NCBI GenBank assembly: GCA_030618475.1
Contig: JAUXDG010000002.1
Coordinates: 1 to 32,667 of the forward strand
DNA length: 32,667 bases
Reading direction: 5' to 3'
Source of the DNA: Gammaproteobacteria bacterium
GTDB taxonomy: Bacteria; Pseudomonadota; Gammaproteobacteria; DSM-19610
Below, one piece after another: positions 24,551 to 31,827 of this stretch. Below the pieces are notes generated by a model. It was not told where the DNA came from and did no database searches. It was given only the letters and a program-made list of their open reading frames with translations. Each line of letters begins with the position of its first letter. The stretch's first letter is position 1. Position numbers and translations under genes: made by a program.

Positions 24551-24625
24551 TGGGGCGTCGCCAAGCGGTAAGGCACTGGGTTTTGATCTCAGTATGCGCA
24601 GGTTCGAATCCTGCCGCCCCAGCCA
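24551..24625 (+). tRNA. tRNA-Gln (anticodon TTG), CCA encoded
   Basis: This is a complete cloverleaf of 75 nt. The acceptor stem is TGGGGCG paired with CGCCCCA, the discriminator is G, and the CCA is encoded at 24623-24625. The anticodon loop TTTTGAT spans 24581-24587, with TTG at 24583-24585, and the T arm contains GGTTCGAATCC. It reads CAA (and CAG by wobble). It sits between ispE and prs, a conserved gammaproteobacterial position. GatCAB in the same window could amidate Glu-tRNA(Gln) if this organism charges it indirectly. Confidence 0.97.
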
Positions 24626-24689
24626 AAGTTGAACAAGGTTGCGTTATCACCGGGCCGGTTTTGCTCGGACAACTACGGGTAGCAATAGC

Positions 24690-25664
24690 ATGAAAGGCAT
24701 TCCTCCATCGGACGCAGACGATTCCCTGATGGTGTTTTCGGGTAATGCCAACCCGCCATTGGCGCAGTCGATCGCCAACCACTTGCGAATGCACCTGGGC
24801 AAGGCGGTGGTCAGCCAGTTCAGTGATGGCGAGATTATGGTCGAGATCATGGAAAACGTTCGTGGTCGAGACGTTTTCGTGGTGCAACCCACCTGTGCGC
24901 CGACCAATAACAATTTGATGGAATTGCTGGTCATGGTGGATGCCCTGCAGCGCGCCTCAGCGGCCCGTGTCACCACGGTGATTCCTTATTTCGGTTATGC
25001 GCGCCAGGACCGGCGTCCACGCTCCGCCCGCGTGCCGATTACCGCCAAGGTCGTTGCGCAGATGATTGGTAACGTTGGTGCGGACCGGGTCTTGACGGTG
25101 GATCTGCACGCGGACCAGATACAGGGCTATTTTGATGTGCCGGTCGACAATGTCTACGCCTCACCGATTCTGTTGGGTGATGTGTGGCGTCAGAAGTATC
25201 CGAATATTATCGTAATATCGCCGGATGTCGGTGGTGTGGTCCGGGCACGGGCGTTGGCCAAACGTCTGGACGATGCCGAACTGGCTATCATCGACAAGCG
25301 CCGGCCGAAAGCCAATGTAGCCAAGGTCATGAATATCATCGGCGAAGTCGAGGGGCGTAGCTGTGTATTGGTGGACGACCTGGTCGATACCGCCGGCACC
25401 TTGTGCCAGGCCGCCAAAGCGCTTAAGGAGCAGGGCGCTGAACGTGTCGTGGCGTATTGTACGCATCCGGTACTGTCGGGTGATGCCATCAAGAATATAG
25501 CTGACTCGCAACTCGACGAGCTGGTGGTGACGGATAGTATTCTCTTGCGCCCCGATGCGCAGGCCTGCCCGCGTATCCGCCAGTTGAGTATCGCCGAAAT
25601 GCTGGCCGAAGCGATTCGCCGTATCAGTTGCGAAGAGTCTCTCAGCTCGATGTTTATGGATTAA
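24690..25664 (+). CDS. prs: Ribose-phosphate pyrophosphokinase (PRPP synthase)
   Basis: Prs makes PRPP from ribose-5-phosphate and ATP for nucleotide, His and Trp synthesis. From ATG 24690 it is 324 residues. It contains the FSGNANPxLAQ start region, the flexible loop YARQDRRPRSARVPI (103-117), the metal-binding VDLHADQIQGYF (137-148) and the PRPP signature VLVDDLVDTAGTL (226-238). Most homologues are about 315 residues, so the true start could be ATG 24729 (Met14), but 24690 has a slightly better upstream GGGT. An even earlier in-frame ATG at 24639 is only 13 bp after the tRNA end and is rejected. Expected partner genes rplY and pth follow. Confidence 0.95.
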   Translation: MKGIPPSDADDSLMVFSGNANPPLAQSIANHLRMHLGKAVVSQFSDGEIMVEIMENVRGRDVFVVQPTCAPTNNNLMELLVMVDALQRASAARVTTVIPYFGYARQDRRPRSARVPITAKVVAQMIGNVGADRVLTVDLHADQIQGYFDVPVDNVYASPILLGDVWRQKYPNIIVISPDVGGVVRARALAKRLDDAELAIIDKRRPKANVAKVMNIIGEVEGRSCVLVDDLVDTAGTLCQAAKALKEQGAERVVAYCTHPVLSGDAIKNIADSQLDELVVTDSILLRPDAQACPRIRQLSIAEMLAEAIRRISCEESLSSMFMD

Positions 25665-25703
25665 GATTTCGGGTTCGGTGCCCTGGGCGTCGAACCTTGT
25701 GGT

Positions 25704-25732
25704 CTCCTCTGGTCGCGGAGGAGTTGTTTATG
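25704..25732 (+). promoter_or_regulatory. Hairpin able to mask a strong SD before rplY
   Basis: CTCCTC (25704-25709) can pair with GAGGAG (25718-25723) across an 8-nt loop. The right arm is an excellent Shine-Dalgarno six nt before an in-frame ATG at 25730. That ATG leads directly in frame to the usual rplY start at 25751, so paired RNA would hide ribosome access. This may be an autoregulatory leader, since L25 regulates its own translation in E. coli and relatives, or a weak terminator after prs. Confidence 0.45.
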
Positions 25733-25750
25733 CAAACTGGAGTAAGTGGT

Positions 25751-26392
25751 ATGTCAATTTTTGAACTCGAAGCAGAGTCACGCTCAGACATGGGGAAGGG
25801 TGCGAGCCGCCGCCTGCGTCGTGACGGCAAAGTGCCCGCTGTCATCTATGGTGGTGGAGAGGACCCGCAGTCCATTACGCTGGTACACAGCGAAATTCTG
25901 AAACGTCTGGATCACGAAGCTTTCTATTCACACATTCTGACCGTCAATGTCGATGGCAAGCCCGGTAATGCGGTATTGCGTGATATGCAGCGCCACCCGG
26001 CGAAGCCGATTATCATGCACATGGACTTCCAGCGTGTCGACGAGAGCAAGCCGATTCGTGTGCACGTGCCGTTACACTTTATCGGTGAAGATGTGGCGCC
26101 CGGTGCCAAGGCCGGTGGGCTGATTACTCACGAACTCATCGAAGTGGCGCTGGATGTGTTGCCCCGGCATTTACCGGAATTCATCGAAGTGGATGTTTCC
26201 GCTCTCGAGGTGGGTGAATCACGGCACCTGTCAGATCTCCCGCTGCCGGAAAGCGGCAGCCTGGTTGAGCTGGCGCGTGGTGAAGGACACGATTTGCCTG
26301 TTGTTTCTATCCACGTACGTCGCGGAGGTGGTGAGACTGAAGAGGGTGAAGCAGTCGAAGGCGGTGAAGCAGCCGCTGAAGGCGAAAGCTGA
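25751..26392 (+). CDS. rplY: Ribosomal protein bL25, long Ctc/TL5 form
   Basis: bL25 binds 5S rRNA in the central protuberance. From ATG 25751 it is 213 residues: the 5S-binding domain (about 1-95, with GKGASRRLRRDGKVPAVIYGG) followed by the TL5/Ctc C-terminal domain (about 96-195) and an acidic Gly/Glu/Ala tail. The start matches Pseudomonas L25 residue spacing to GKGASRRLRR, and GGAG lies 8 nt upstream. An in-frame ATG at 25730 with a stronger GGAGGAG ribosome site would add seven residues (MQTGVSG). It lies between prs and pth as in related genomes. Confidence 0.95.
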   Translation: MSIFELEAESRSDMGKGASRRLRRDGKVPAVIYGGGEDPQSITLVHSEILKRLDHEAFYSHILTVNVDGKPGNAVLRDMQRHPAKPIIMHMDFQRVDESKPIRVHVPLHFIGEDVAPGAKAGGLITHELIEVALDVLPRHLPEFIEVDVSALEVGESRHLSDLPLPESGSLVELARGEGHDLPVVSIHVRRGGGETEEGEAVEGGEAAAEGES

Positions 26393-26404
26393 TCCTGCTG
26401 GCCG

Positions 26405-26983
26405 GTGCCGGCTATTCAGCTCATTGTCGGACTCGGGAACCCAGGTTCCGAATACGAACCAACCCGGCATAACGCCGGGTTTTGGTTTGTAGATGAACTG
26501 GTGCAGCGTTGCGGGCAGAGATTCCGCTCCGAACAGCGATCTCAGAGTGAAGTGGCGCGCTGTCTGCTGGACGGCAACGAGTGCCGCCTGCAGAAACCAA
26601 TGACCTTTATGAACCGCAGCGGCCAGGCAGTCGGCGCACTGGCGCGGTTTTTTAAAATCCCGCCGCCGCAGATCCTGATAGTTCACGACGAGCTGGATCT
26701 GCCACCCGGTACCATCAGGCTTAAAAAGGGCGGTGGTCATGGTGGCCATAACGGTTTGCGTGATTTGATCAGTCATCTGGGCAGTAAGGATTTTCACCGT
26801 TTGCGTGTGGGCATCGGTCATCCCGGGCACCGGGACCAGGTCGTGGACTATGTGCTCCGAAAACCGTCAAAGGAAGATCGCCGTCAGATAGATGACGCTA
26901 TCTATGATGCGCTGAACGTGATGCCGGATGTGGTAGAAGGGAAGTTTGAGCTCGCCATGAATTCACTGCATGTCCGGAAATAA
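26405..26983 (+). CDS. pth: Peptidyl-tRNA hydrolase
   Basis: Pth releases tRNA from prematurely dropped peptidyl-tRNA. The 192-residue protein starts with GTG (26405) and begins MPAIQLIVGLGNPGSEYEPTRHNAG. Catalytic His22 lies in that segment, Asp95 in IVHDELDLPPG, and Asn70 in KPMTFMNRSG. It follows rplY by 12 bp and precedes ychF by 56 bp. All active-site residues are present and the length is typical. Confidence 0.97.
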   Translation: MPAIQLIVGLGNPGSEYEPTRHNAGFWFVDELVQRCGQRFRSEQRSQSEVARCLLDGNECRLQKPMTFMNRSGQAVGALARFFKIPPPQILIVHDELDLPPGTIRLKKGGGHGGHNGLRDLISHLGSKDFHRLRVGIGHPGHRDQVVDYVLRKPSKEDRRQIDDAIYDALNVMPDVVEGKFELAMNSLHVRK

Positions 26984-26991
26984 AGTTAAAG

Positions 26992-27016
26992 GGGAACAGG
27001 TTTCAAATCTGTTCCC
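26992..27016. terminator. Inverted repeat between pth and ychF
   Basis: GGGAACAG (26992-26999) pairs with CTGTTCCC (27009-27016). With a G-U and a U-A pair inside, the stem reaches 10 bp around a 5-nt loop. It begins 8 nt after the pth stop and ends 23 nt before the ychF ATG. There is no U-tract, so it may be an operator, an attenuator or an mRNA-stability hairpin. Confidence 0.45.
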
Positions 27017-27039
27017 TGCACTATTTGGATTAAAACATT

Positions 27040-28131
27040 ATGGGATTTAAATGCGGAATTGTTGGTTTGCCGAATGTCGGCAAGTCAACCTTGTTCAACG
27101 CCCTCACCAAAGCCGGGATTCAGGCTGAGAATTATCCGTTCTGTACCATAGATCCCAACGTCGGCGTAGTGCCGGTTCCAGATCCAAGACTGGCTGAACT
27201 GGCGGCGATTGTTAATCCGCAAAGGGTGTTGCCCACTACCATGGAATTTGTGGACATCGCCGGCCTGGTTGCCGGCGCCTCCAAGGGTGAGGGGCTGGGT
27301 AACAAGTTCCTCGCCAACATCCGCGAGACCGACGCCATTGTGCATGTTGTGCGCTGTTTCCAGGATGATAATGTGATACACGTGGGGGGCAGAATAGATC
27401 CACTATCCGATATCGAAGTCATCAATACCGAACTGGCGCTGGCCGATCTGGAGACTGTGGAAAAAGCCCTACACCGGGTCAGCAAAGTAGCCAAAAGCGG
27501 TGACAAGGCTGCCAGGTCCAAACTGGTTGTGCTTGAACAACTCGGGACCCATCTCGACGAAGGTCACATGGCACGTGCCATGAATCTGGACGATGACGCC
27601 AGGGCAGAGCTGTACGACCTTCATCTGCTGACCATCAAACCCACCATGTATATCGCCAATGTTGCTGAAGATGGATTCCGCAACAACCCCCAGCTCGATG
27701 CCGTGCGTGTACTGGCGGAACGGGAGGGTGCTGCGGTGGTGCCGGTGTGTGCAGCCATCGAGGCCGAACTGGTTGAGCTGGACGAGGAAGACCAGAGCGC
27801 CTTTCTGCATGAACTCGGGCTCGAAGAACCCGGCCTGACCCGGGTAATCCGTGCCGGCTATCTCCTGCTCGGACTGCACACCTACTTCACCGCCGGTGTG
27901 AAGGAAGTCCGCGCCTGGACGGTACGCATCGGTGCTACAGCGCCACAGGCGGCCGGGGTCATCCACACAGATTTCGAGAAAGGTTTTATCCGGGCGGAAG
28001 TGACATCTTTCGATGACTTTATCGCCTGTAAAGGCGAACAGGGCGCCAGGGAGGCCGGAAAGCTGCGTCTGGAAGGCAAAGACTATGTCGTGCATGACGG
28101 TGATGTCATGCACTTCCGCTTTAACGTCTAA
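27040..28131 (+). CDS. ychF: YchF/OLA1-type Obg-family ATPase
   Basis: YchF is a universal translation-associated P-loop ATPase that binds ribosomes and affects stress responses and start-codon choice. The 363-residue protein has the P-loop GLPNVGKST (9-17), the switch region VDIAGLVAGASKGEGLGNKFL, the NVAE segment that replaces the GTP-specific NKxD motif, and a C-terminal TGS domain (about 280-363). The start has no alternative nearby. It closes the prs-rplY-pth-ychF run, and tRNA-Met follows. Confidence 0.97.
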   Translation: MGFKCGIVGLPNVGKSTLFNALTKAGIQAENYPFCTIDPNVGVVPVPDPRLAELAAIVNPQRVLPTTMEFVDIAGLVAGASKGEGLGNKFLANIRETDAIVHVVRCFQDDNVIHVGGRIDPLSDIEVINTELALADLETVEKALHRVSKVAKSGDKAARSKLVVLEQLGTHLDEGHMARAMNLDDDARAELYDLHLLTIKPTMYIANVAEDGFRNNPQLDAVRVLAEREGAAVVPVCAAIEAELVELDEEDQSAFLHELGLEEPGLTRVIRAGYLLLGLHTYFTAGVKEVRAWTVRIGATAPQAAGVIHTDFEKGFIRAEVTSFDDFIACKGEQGAREAGKLRLEGKDYVVHDGDVMHFRFNV

Positions 28132-28132
28132 C

Positions 28133-28161
28133 TGGACAGCAGGCCGTTAAATTCCTACAAT
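28133..28161 (+). promoter_or_regulatory. Promoter for tRNA-Met
   Basis: TGGACA (28133-28138) and TACAAT (28156-28161) are separated by exactly 17 bp. A GC-rich discriminator (CTCGCC) follows, as in stable-RNA promoters under growth control. The -35 element starts two bases after the ychF stop. Transcription would begin near 28168, about 36 nt before the tRNA. Confidence 0.65.
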
Positions 28162-28203
28162 CTCGCCTCTTTCCGCGGCCGACCTGAGCCGCATCCGAAC
28201 AAT

Positions 28204-28280
28204 GGCAAGGTAGCTCAGTTGGTTAGAGCACAGCACTCATAATGCTGGGGTCGGCGGTTCGAGCCCGCCCCTTGCTACCA
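28204..28280 (+). tRNA. tRNA-Met (elongator, anticodon CAT), CCA encoded
   Basis: This 77-nt cloverleaf has its anticodon CAT at 28238-28240 in the loop CTCATAA, D arm TAGCTCAGTTGGTTAGAGCA and T arm GGCGGTTCGAGCCCGCC; the encoded CCA is at 28278-28280. The anticodon stem CAGCA/TGCTG lacks the three G-C pairs of initiator tRNA, so it is elongator-type; its body closely resembles E. coli elongator tRNA-Met. The first acceptor pair is an unusual G-U wobble. tRNA-Ile2 with a lysidine-modified CAT anticodon is less likely. It marks the end of the conserved core block. Confidence 0.93.
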
Positions 28281-28495
28281 AATATTACCATGCCTATCAA
28301 TGTGTCATGCTCTCCTGGGTGGGGCTCAGGCCTGGCGCAGGATCACCGGTGCGGGACTCTTGCCCGCAAACCCGTTCCGCCGCTCCAATCAGCTTACCCA
28401 GTTCTGCGCCAGAGGAATGCGTCGTTATGCGTCCGGACGTGTGGCCGAGCAGATCCTGCCGACCCATGCCCGAGCCAAAGAGCGCTCGCGGTGTT
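28281..28495. other. Non-coding junction after tRNA-Met
   Basis: This 215-bp stretch lies between tRNA-Met and the convergent cytochrome gene. Short open frames cross it in several phases, but none has a family-like sequence or a ribosome site, so I call no gene. Weak hairpins (for example TGCGGG at 28350-28355 with CCCGCA at 28363-28368) are present without T-tracts. It may be a scar where the accessory nitrogen genes join the core; no integrase or clear direct repeat of the tRNA end is visible in the window. Confidence 0.5.
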
Positions 28496-30505
28496 TTAGA
28501 CCAAACCCTGCTGAAAGAACCCGATTGTTACCAGGATCAGCAGGATCAGCCCAATGCCGAGCAGAGTGAAGCCGAGTACGTAGGAAACCGTGTTGGCTCG
28601 CTTTGATGGCGGGGCTACCAGGCGTTTTTCCAGTTCACCACTGGCCTTCAGTCGTTGGTATTCCTCTGGTCGGTCTTCCTTGAATTCCTCCAAGTCCCAG
28701 CTACCGACAAACATCACCGTATCCAGTGGGAATTTGCTGGGTCGGAAGTGGTTGTTGAAGAAATGCACCACGAATAACGTCATAACCGCAAGGAAGGCCT
28801 CCAGCCCGTGGGCCAGGGTCGCCAGGTTGAACGCCCAGCCGGGCAGGAAACGGCTGAAGAACGGTGAGAACCACAGGATCAGGCCGGACAGGCCGATTAC
28901 CAGCGCGCCCCAATAGACCGCCCAGTAGTCGAACTTCTCCCAATAAGCCCAGCGGTCGAAGCGCGGCGCATCACCCTTGCCGAAGAACCAGCCGAACTGG
29001 CCCTTCATGTCCGCCCAGTCTTTCTTGCGTGGCAGCAGTGAGTCGTGGCCAAACCAGTCGAAGTCCTTGTCTTTGGACAGTCGCAGCAGCACCACGCCGG
29101 CGTGGCCGAATACCGCGATCAGGAATACCACCGCGGCGGTTCGATGCACATAGCCGAAGTCGCCAGGGCCGCCGAACAGCTTGATGAGGGTGGTTGCCCA
29201 GCCGGTTTCCGGGAACATTACCACCATTCCGGTCAGGGTCAGGACCATTACCGACAGCGCCAATGCCCAGTGGTTCGCGCGCCATTGCCAGGAGAATCGG
29301 CGGACGTGTTTGCCGCTGTTGTGTTTGACTCGTTTCATCCGCACGCGGAAGCGTTTGCCGTCGACGACGACGGTTTCATACGGACGTGATTTCAGTTCAC
29401 GCCAGAACCACAACATCGAGTGGCTGTAGAAGAATATCAGTGTCAGGATGATGATCGCGATCATCACCCGACCCAGCCACCACATTCCCGGGTTGCGCTC
29501 GAAGTCGCCCATGTCGGCATGGGCACGGAAATTGGTGAACTCCGGGCCGGCATCCTCGTGGCAGTTCCGGCAGGTTTTCAGGATGTTTTTTTCTGAAACC
29601 AGCGCTGCGAAATTGTCGGTCTTGTGGGTGTTGTGCGGACTGTGACAGTCCTTGCACTGGGCGACGTCTTTGTCGCCTAGCCAGGCGAGCTGGCCGTGCG
29701 TGGTGGCCTTGTAGCTGCGTACCTGCTTGTCGTGGCAACTACCGCACTGTTCGGTAATTACGCGGTGGGTCGCCAGGGCGTCTTTTTCGGCGATTTGGTG
29801 TGCGGAGTGACAGTCAGTGCAGGTCGCGCTGTCACCCTTCCAGGGTGTTTTGAGGCTGGCGCCGTGGATCGACTGTTGGTATTCGTTGAGTTCTTTCTGA
29901 TGGCACTCACCGCAGGTTTCCGGTGAATTCAGTTTATAGACGGTCGAACGTGGGTCGTCAGAACGATAGACATAGTGCGCGGTGTGACAATCGGAGCAAC
30001 GGGCATTGTCCTGCGCGTCTTTCTGTTGCGCATGGACGGAATGAGTGTATTGCCTGGTCTGGATGACAATGTCGATGTCGTCGCCGCTGAGCCAGGCAGT
30101 GCGCTCTGGTGCGCTGCCTTCACCCTGCTGTATATGGCAGCTTATGCAATCGACCGTTTTCAGGTCGTCTTGGTGTGGTAGCTGTTCGATGTCCGCATGG
30201 CAGTCCAGGCAACCATAGTGACCATGCACGCTGGCCTTCAGCGCATCGGTCTCTATGTCCAGATGGCGATAGGGCGGTGTGCCGTCCTTGCCGAGCGGAA
30301 CGGCGAAGCCCTTTTCGCCGTGGCAGTTCAGGCAGTCGCCATCGTTGATTTGATTTCGGCCCAGCTTCTGTTCGCCGGGCAGCAGTCCTTCCGCGGGTTT
30401 GTCGACCGGTTGCTGAGCGGCAGCGCTGTCGTCCGTGGCAAAGGCAGGGCCGGTCAGCACCGCCAGCAGTATGCCGGCGATTAGTGCGTACACGCGACGT
30501 TTCAT
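28496..30505 (-). CDS. Nonaheme cytochrome c fused to a cytochrome b membrane domain
   Basis: This 669-residue protein has an export signal (about 1-23) and a periplasmic domain with nine CxxCH haem c sites starting at residues 58, 99, 120, 170, 198, 229, 254, 284 and 312. About six transmembrane helices follow (roughly 342-368, 409-431, 452-474, 525-548, 560-583, 637-664). Histidines 412, 454, 468, 566 and 581 lie in or near these helices and could ligate b haems, as in cytochrome b561/FdnI-type subunits. Such an architecture can move electrons between the quinone pool and periplasmic enzymes. The start overlaps the amt stop (ATGA), and the HAO-like gene lies upstream on the same strand, so it is probably the membrane partner of that enzyme. 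Electron direction is not known. Confidence 0.85.
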   Translation of the reverse strand: MKRRVYALIAGILLAVLTGPAFATDDSAAAQQPVDKPAEGLLPGEQKLGRNQINDGDCLNCHGEKGFAVPLGKDGTPPYRHLDIETDALKASVHGHYGCLDCHADIEQLPHQDDLKTVDCISCHIQQGEGSAPERTAWLSGDDIDIVIQTRQYTHSVHAQQKDAQDNARCSDCHTAHYVYRSDDPRSTVYKLNSPETCGECHQKELNEYQQSIHGASLKTPWKGDSATCTDCHSAHQIAEKDALATHRVITEQCGSCHDKQVRSYKATTHGQLAWLGDKDVAQCKDCHSPHNTHKTDNFAALVSEKNILKTCRNCHEDAGPEFTNFRAHADMGDFERNPGMWWLGRVMIAIIILTLIFFYSHSMLWFWRELKSRPYETVVVDGKRFRVRMKRVKHNSGKHVRRFSWQWRANHWALALSVMVLTLTGMVVMFPETGWATTLIKLFGGPGDFGYVHRTAAVVFLIAVFGHAGVVLLRLSKDKDFDWFGHDSLLPRKKDWADMKGQFGWFFGKGDAPRFDRWAYWEKFDYWAVYWGALVIGLSGLILWFSPFFSRFLPGWAFNLATLAHGLEAFLAVMTLFVVHFFNNHFRPSKFPLDTVMFVGSWDLEEFKEDRPEEYQRLKASGELEKRLVAPPSKRANTVSYVLGFTLLGIGLILLILVTIGFFQQGLV

Positions 30506-31764
30506 AACTTCTGGGTGAATTCCGGATAGGCCTCCAGACCAATTTCGGCGATATCCGCACCTTCGTACTCATCCAGTTCCGACAGGCGAATGCCCATGGT
30601 CTTCTTGAGAATCAGCCAGGTCACAAAGCTGGTACTGAATACCCAGATGAAGATCAGCGCAATGCCCTCCAGTTGTGCGATGAAGCTGGCCTTGGGGTTG
30701 GACAGCACCACCGCCAGCAGACCCCAGATGCCGACAACGCCATGCACCGAAATTGCTCCCACCGGGTCATCGATATGGCCGCGGCGGTCCATCATGATGA
30801 TAGAGACGACCACGATTAGTCCACCGACAATGCCGATGAAGGTAGCCAGCCCCGGCGTTGGTGTCAGTGGTTCCGCGGTTATCGCGACCAGCCCGGCGAG
30901 GACCCCGTTCAGGCCCATGGTGAGGTCGGTCTTGCCGAACCAAAGTCGTGACAAAATCAGCGCGGCGATGCAGCCACCGGCGGCGGCCATGTTGGTATTC
31001 ACGAAGATCAATGAGACCGCATTGGCGGCTGGGACCGAGGTGATGGTCAGTTGCGAGCCACCGTTGAAGCCGAACCATCCCAGCCAAAGAATCATGGTGC
31101 CGAGGGTTGCGAAGGTCATGTTGGAACCGGGGATGGCCATCGGTTGCAGGCCGCCGTCCGGTTTTCTGACGTATTTTCCCTTGCGCGCGCCGAGTAGCAG
31201 AACGCCGGCCAGGGCAGCGGAGGCGCCGGCCAGATGGACCACGCCACTGCCGGCGAAATCCAGGAAGCCCGCCTGTTCGAGTATGCCGCCACCCCATTTC
31301 CAGTAACCCTGGATCGGGTAGATCAGCGCGGTCATTACCACGCTGAACAGCAGGAAAGACCATAGTTTCATGCGCTCGGCGACACTGCCGGAGATGATCG
31401 ACATCGCCGTGGCGACGAATACCACCTGGAAGAAGAAGTCTGAGAGTTTTGAGTGACCCAGTTCACCGCCGGACTCAACCACCTGCGCGAGGCTGTTGTC
31501 GAGGCCCAGAAAAAAGCTTATTGATGGCAGCCAGGCGCTATCGCTGCTGCCGTACATGATGTTGTATCCGACCAGCATGTACATGATGCAGGCAATTGCA
31601 TACAGAGCGATATTTTTGGTCAGGATCTCGGCTACGCTCTTGGTGCGCACCATGCCGGATTCCAGCATCGCGAAGCCGGTGGCCATCCACATCACCAGCG
31701 CGCCGGACATCAACAGGAAGAAGGTATCCTGCGAATAGATCAGTTCGATTAGTTTGGTTTCCAT
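30502..31764 (-). CDS. amt: Amt-family ammonium channel
   Basis: From ATG 31764 this is a 420-residue Amt/MEP/Rh protein with about eleven transmembrane helices that conducts ammonium. The conserved Asp169 (GFLDFAGSGVVH) and the twin pore histidines His177 and His341 (ISVHGVVGIWG) are present. The C-terminal tail has the usual GADIAEIGLEAYPEF. An in-frame ATG at 31815 is rejected because METKLIELIY fits the periplasmic start better. There is no glnK gene next to it, unlike the usual glnK-amtB pair. Instead it is wedged between the hao-like gene (63 bp upstream, with a hairpin) and the nonaheme cytochrome gene (4-bp overlap), suggesting that it handles ammonium made or used by that redox system. 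Confidence 0.95.
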   Translation of the reverse strand: METKLIELIYSQDTFFLLMSGALVMWMATGFAMLESGMVRTKSVAEILTKNIALYAIACIMYMLVGYNIMYGSSDSAWLPSISFFLGLDNSLAQVVESGGELGHSKLSDFFFQVVFVATAMSIISGSVAERMKLWSFLLFSVVMTALIYPIQGYWKWGGGILEQAGFLDFAGSGVVHLAGASAALAGVLLLGARKGKYVRKPDGGLQPMAIPGSNMTFATLGTMILWLGWFGFNGGSQLTITSVPAANAVSLIFVNTNMAAAGGCIAALILSRLWFGKTDLTMGLNGVLAGLVAITAEPLTPTPGLATFIGIVGGLIVVVSIIMMDRRGHIDDPVGAISVHGVVGIWGLLAVVLSNPKASFIAQLEGIALIFIWVFSTSFVTWLILKKTMGIRLSELDEYEGADIAEIGLEAYPEFTQKL

Positions 31765-31792
31765 TACAGACTCGATTCGGTATTCGTGAGGG

Positions 31793-31820
31793 GGCGGGTA
31801 CCGCGCCAGCGGCACCCGCC
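31793..31820. terminator. GC-rich hairpin between hao and amt
   Basis: Arms 31793-31804 and 31809-31820 form a 12-bp stem (one mismatch that becomes G-U in the minus-strand RNA) with a 4-nt loop. It lies 7 nt after the hao stop and 28 nt before the amt start. There is no U-tract, so it is more likely an mRNA-stabilising or partial attenuation element that sets different levels of hao versus amt/cytochrome than a full terminator. Confidence 0.6.
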
Positions 31821-31827
31821 GTGGGCA

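Noticed and set aside
28204..28280. tRNA-Ile2 (CAT read as lysidine) or initiator tRNA-fMet
   Set aside because: The anticodon stem lacks the initiator G-C triplet, and the overall body matches elongator tRNA-Met.
28242..28606. Small overlapping plus-strand frames after tRNA-Met
   Set aside because: They run through the tRNA or the end of the cytochrome gene, differ in phase, and show no recognisable protein family.
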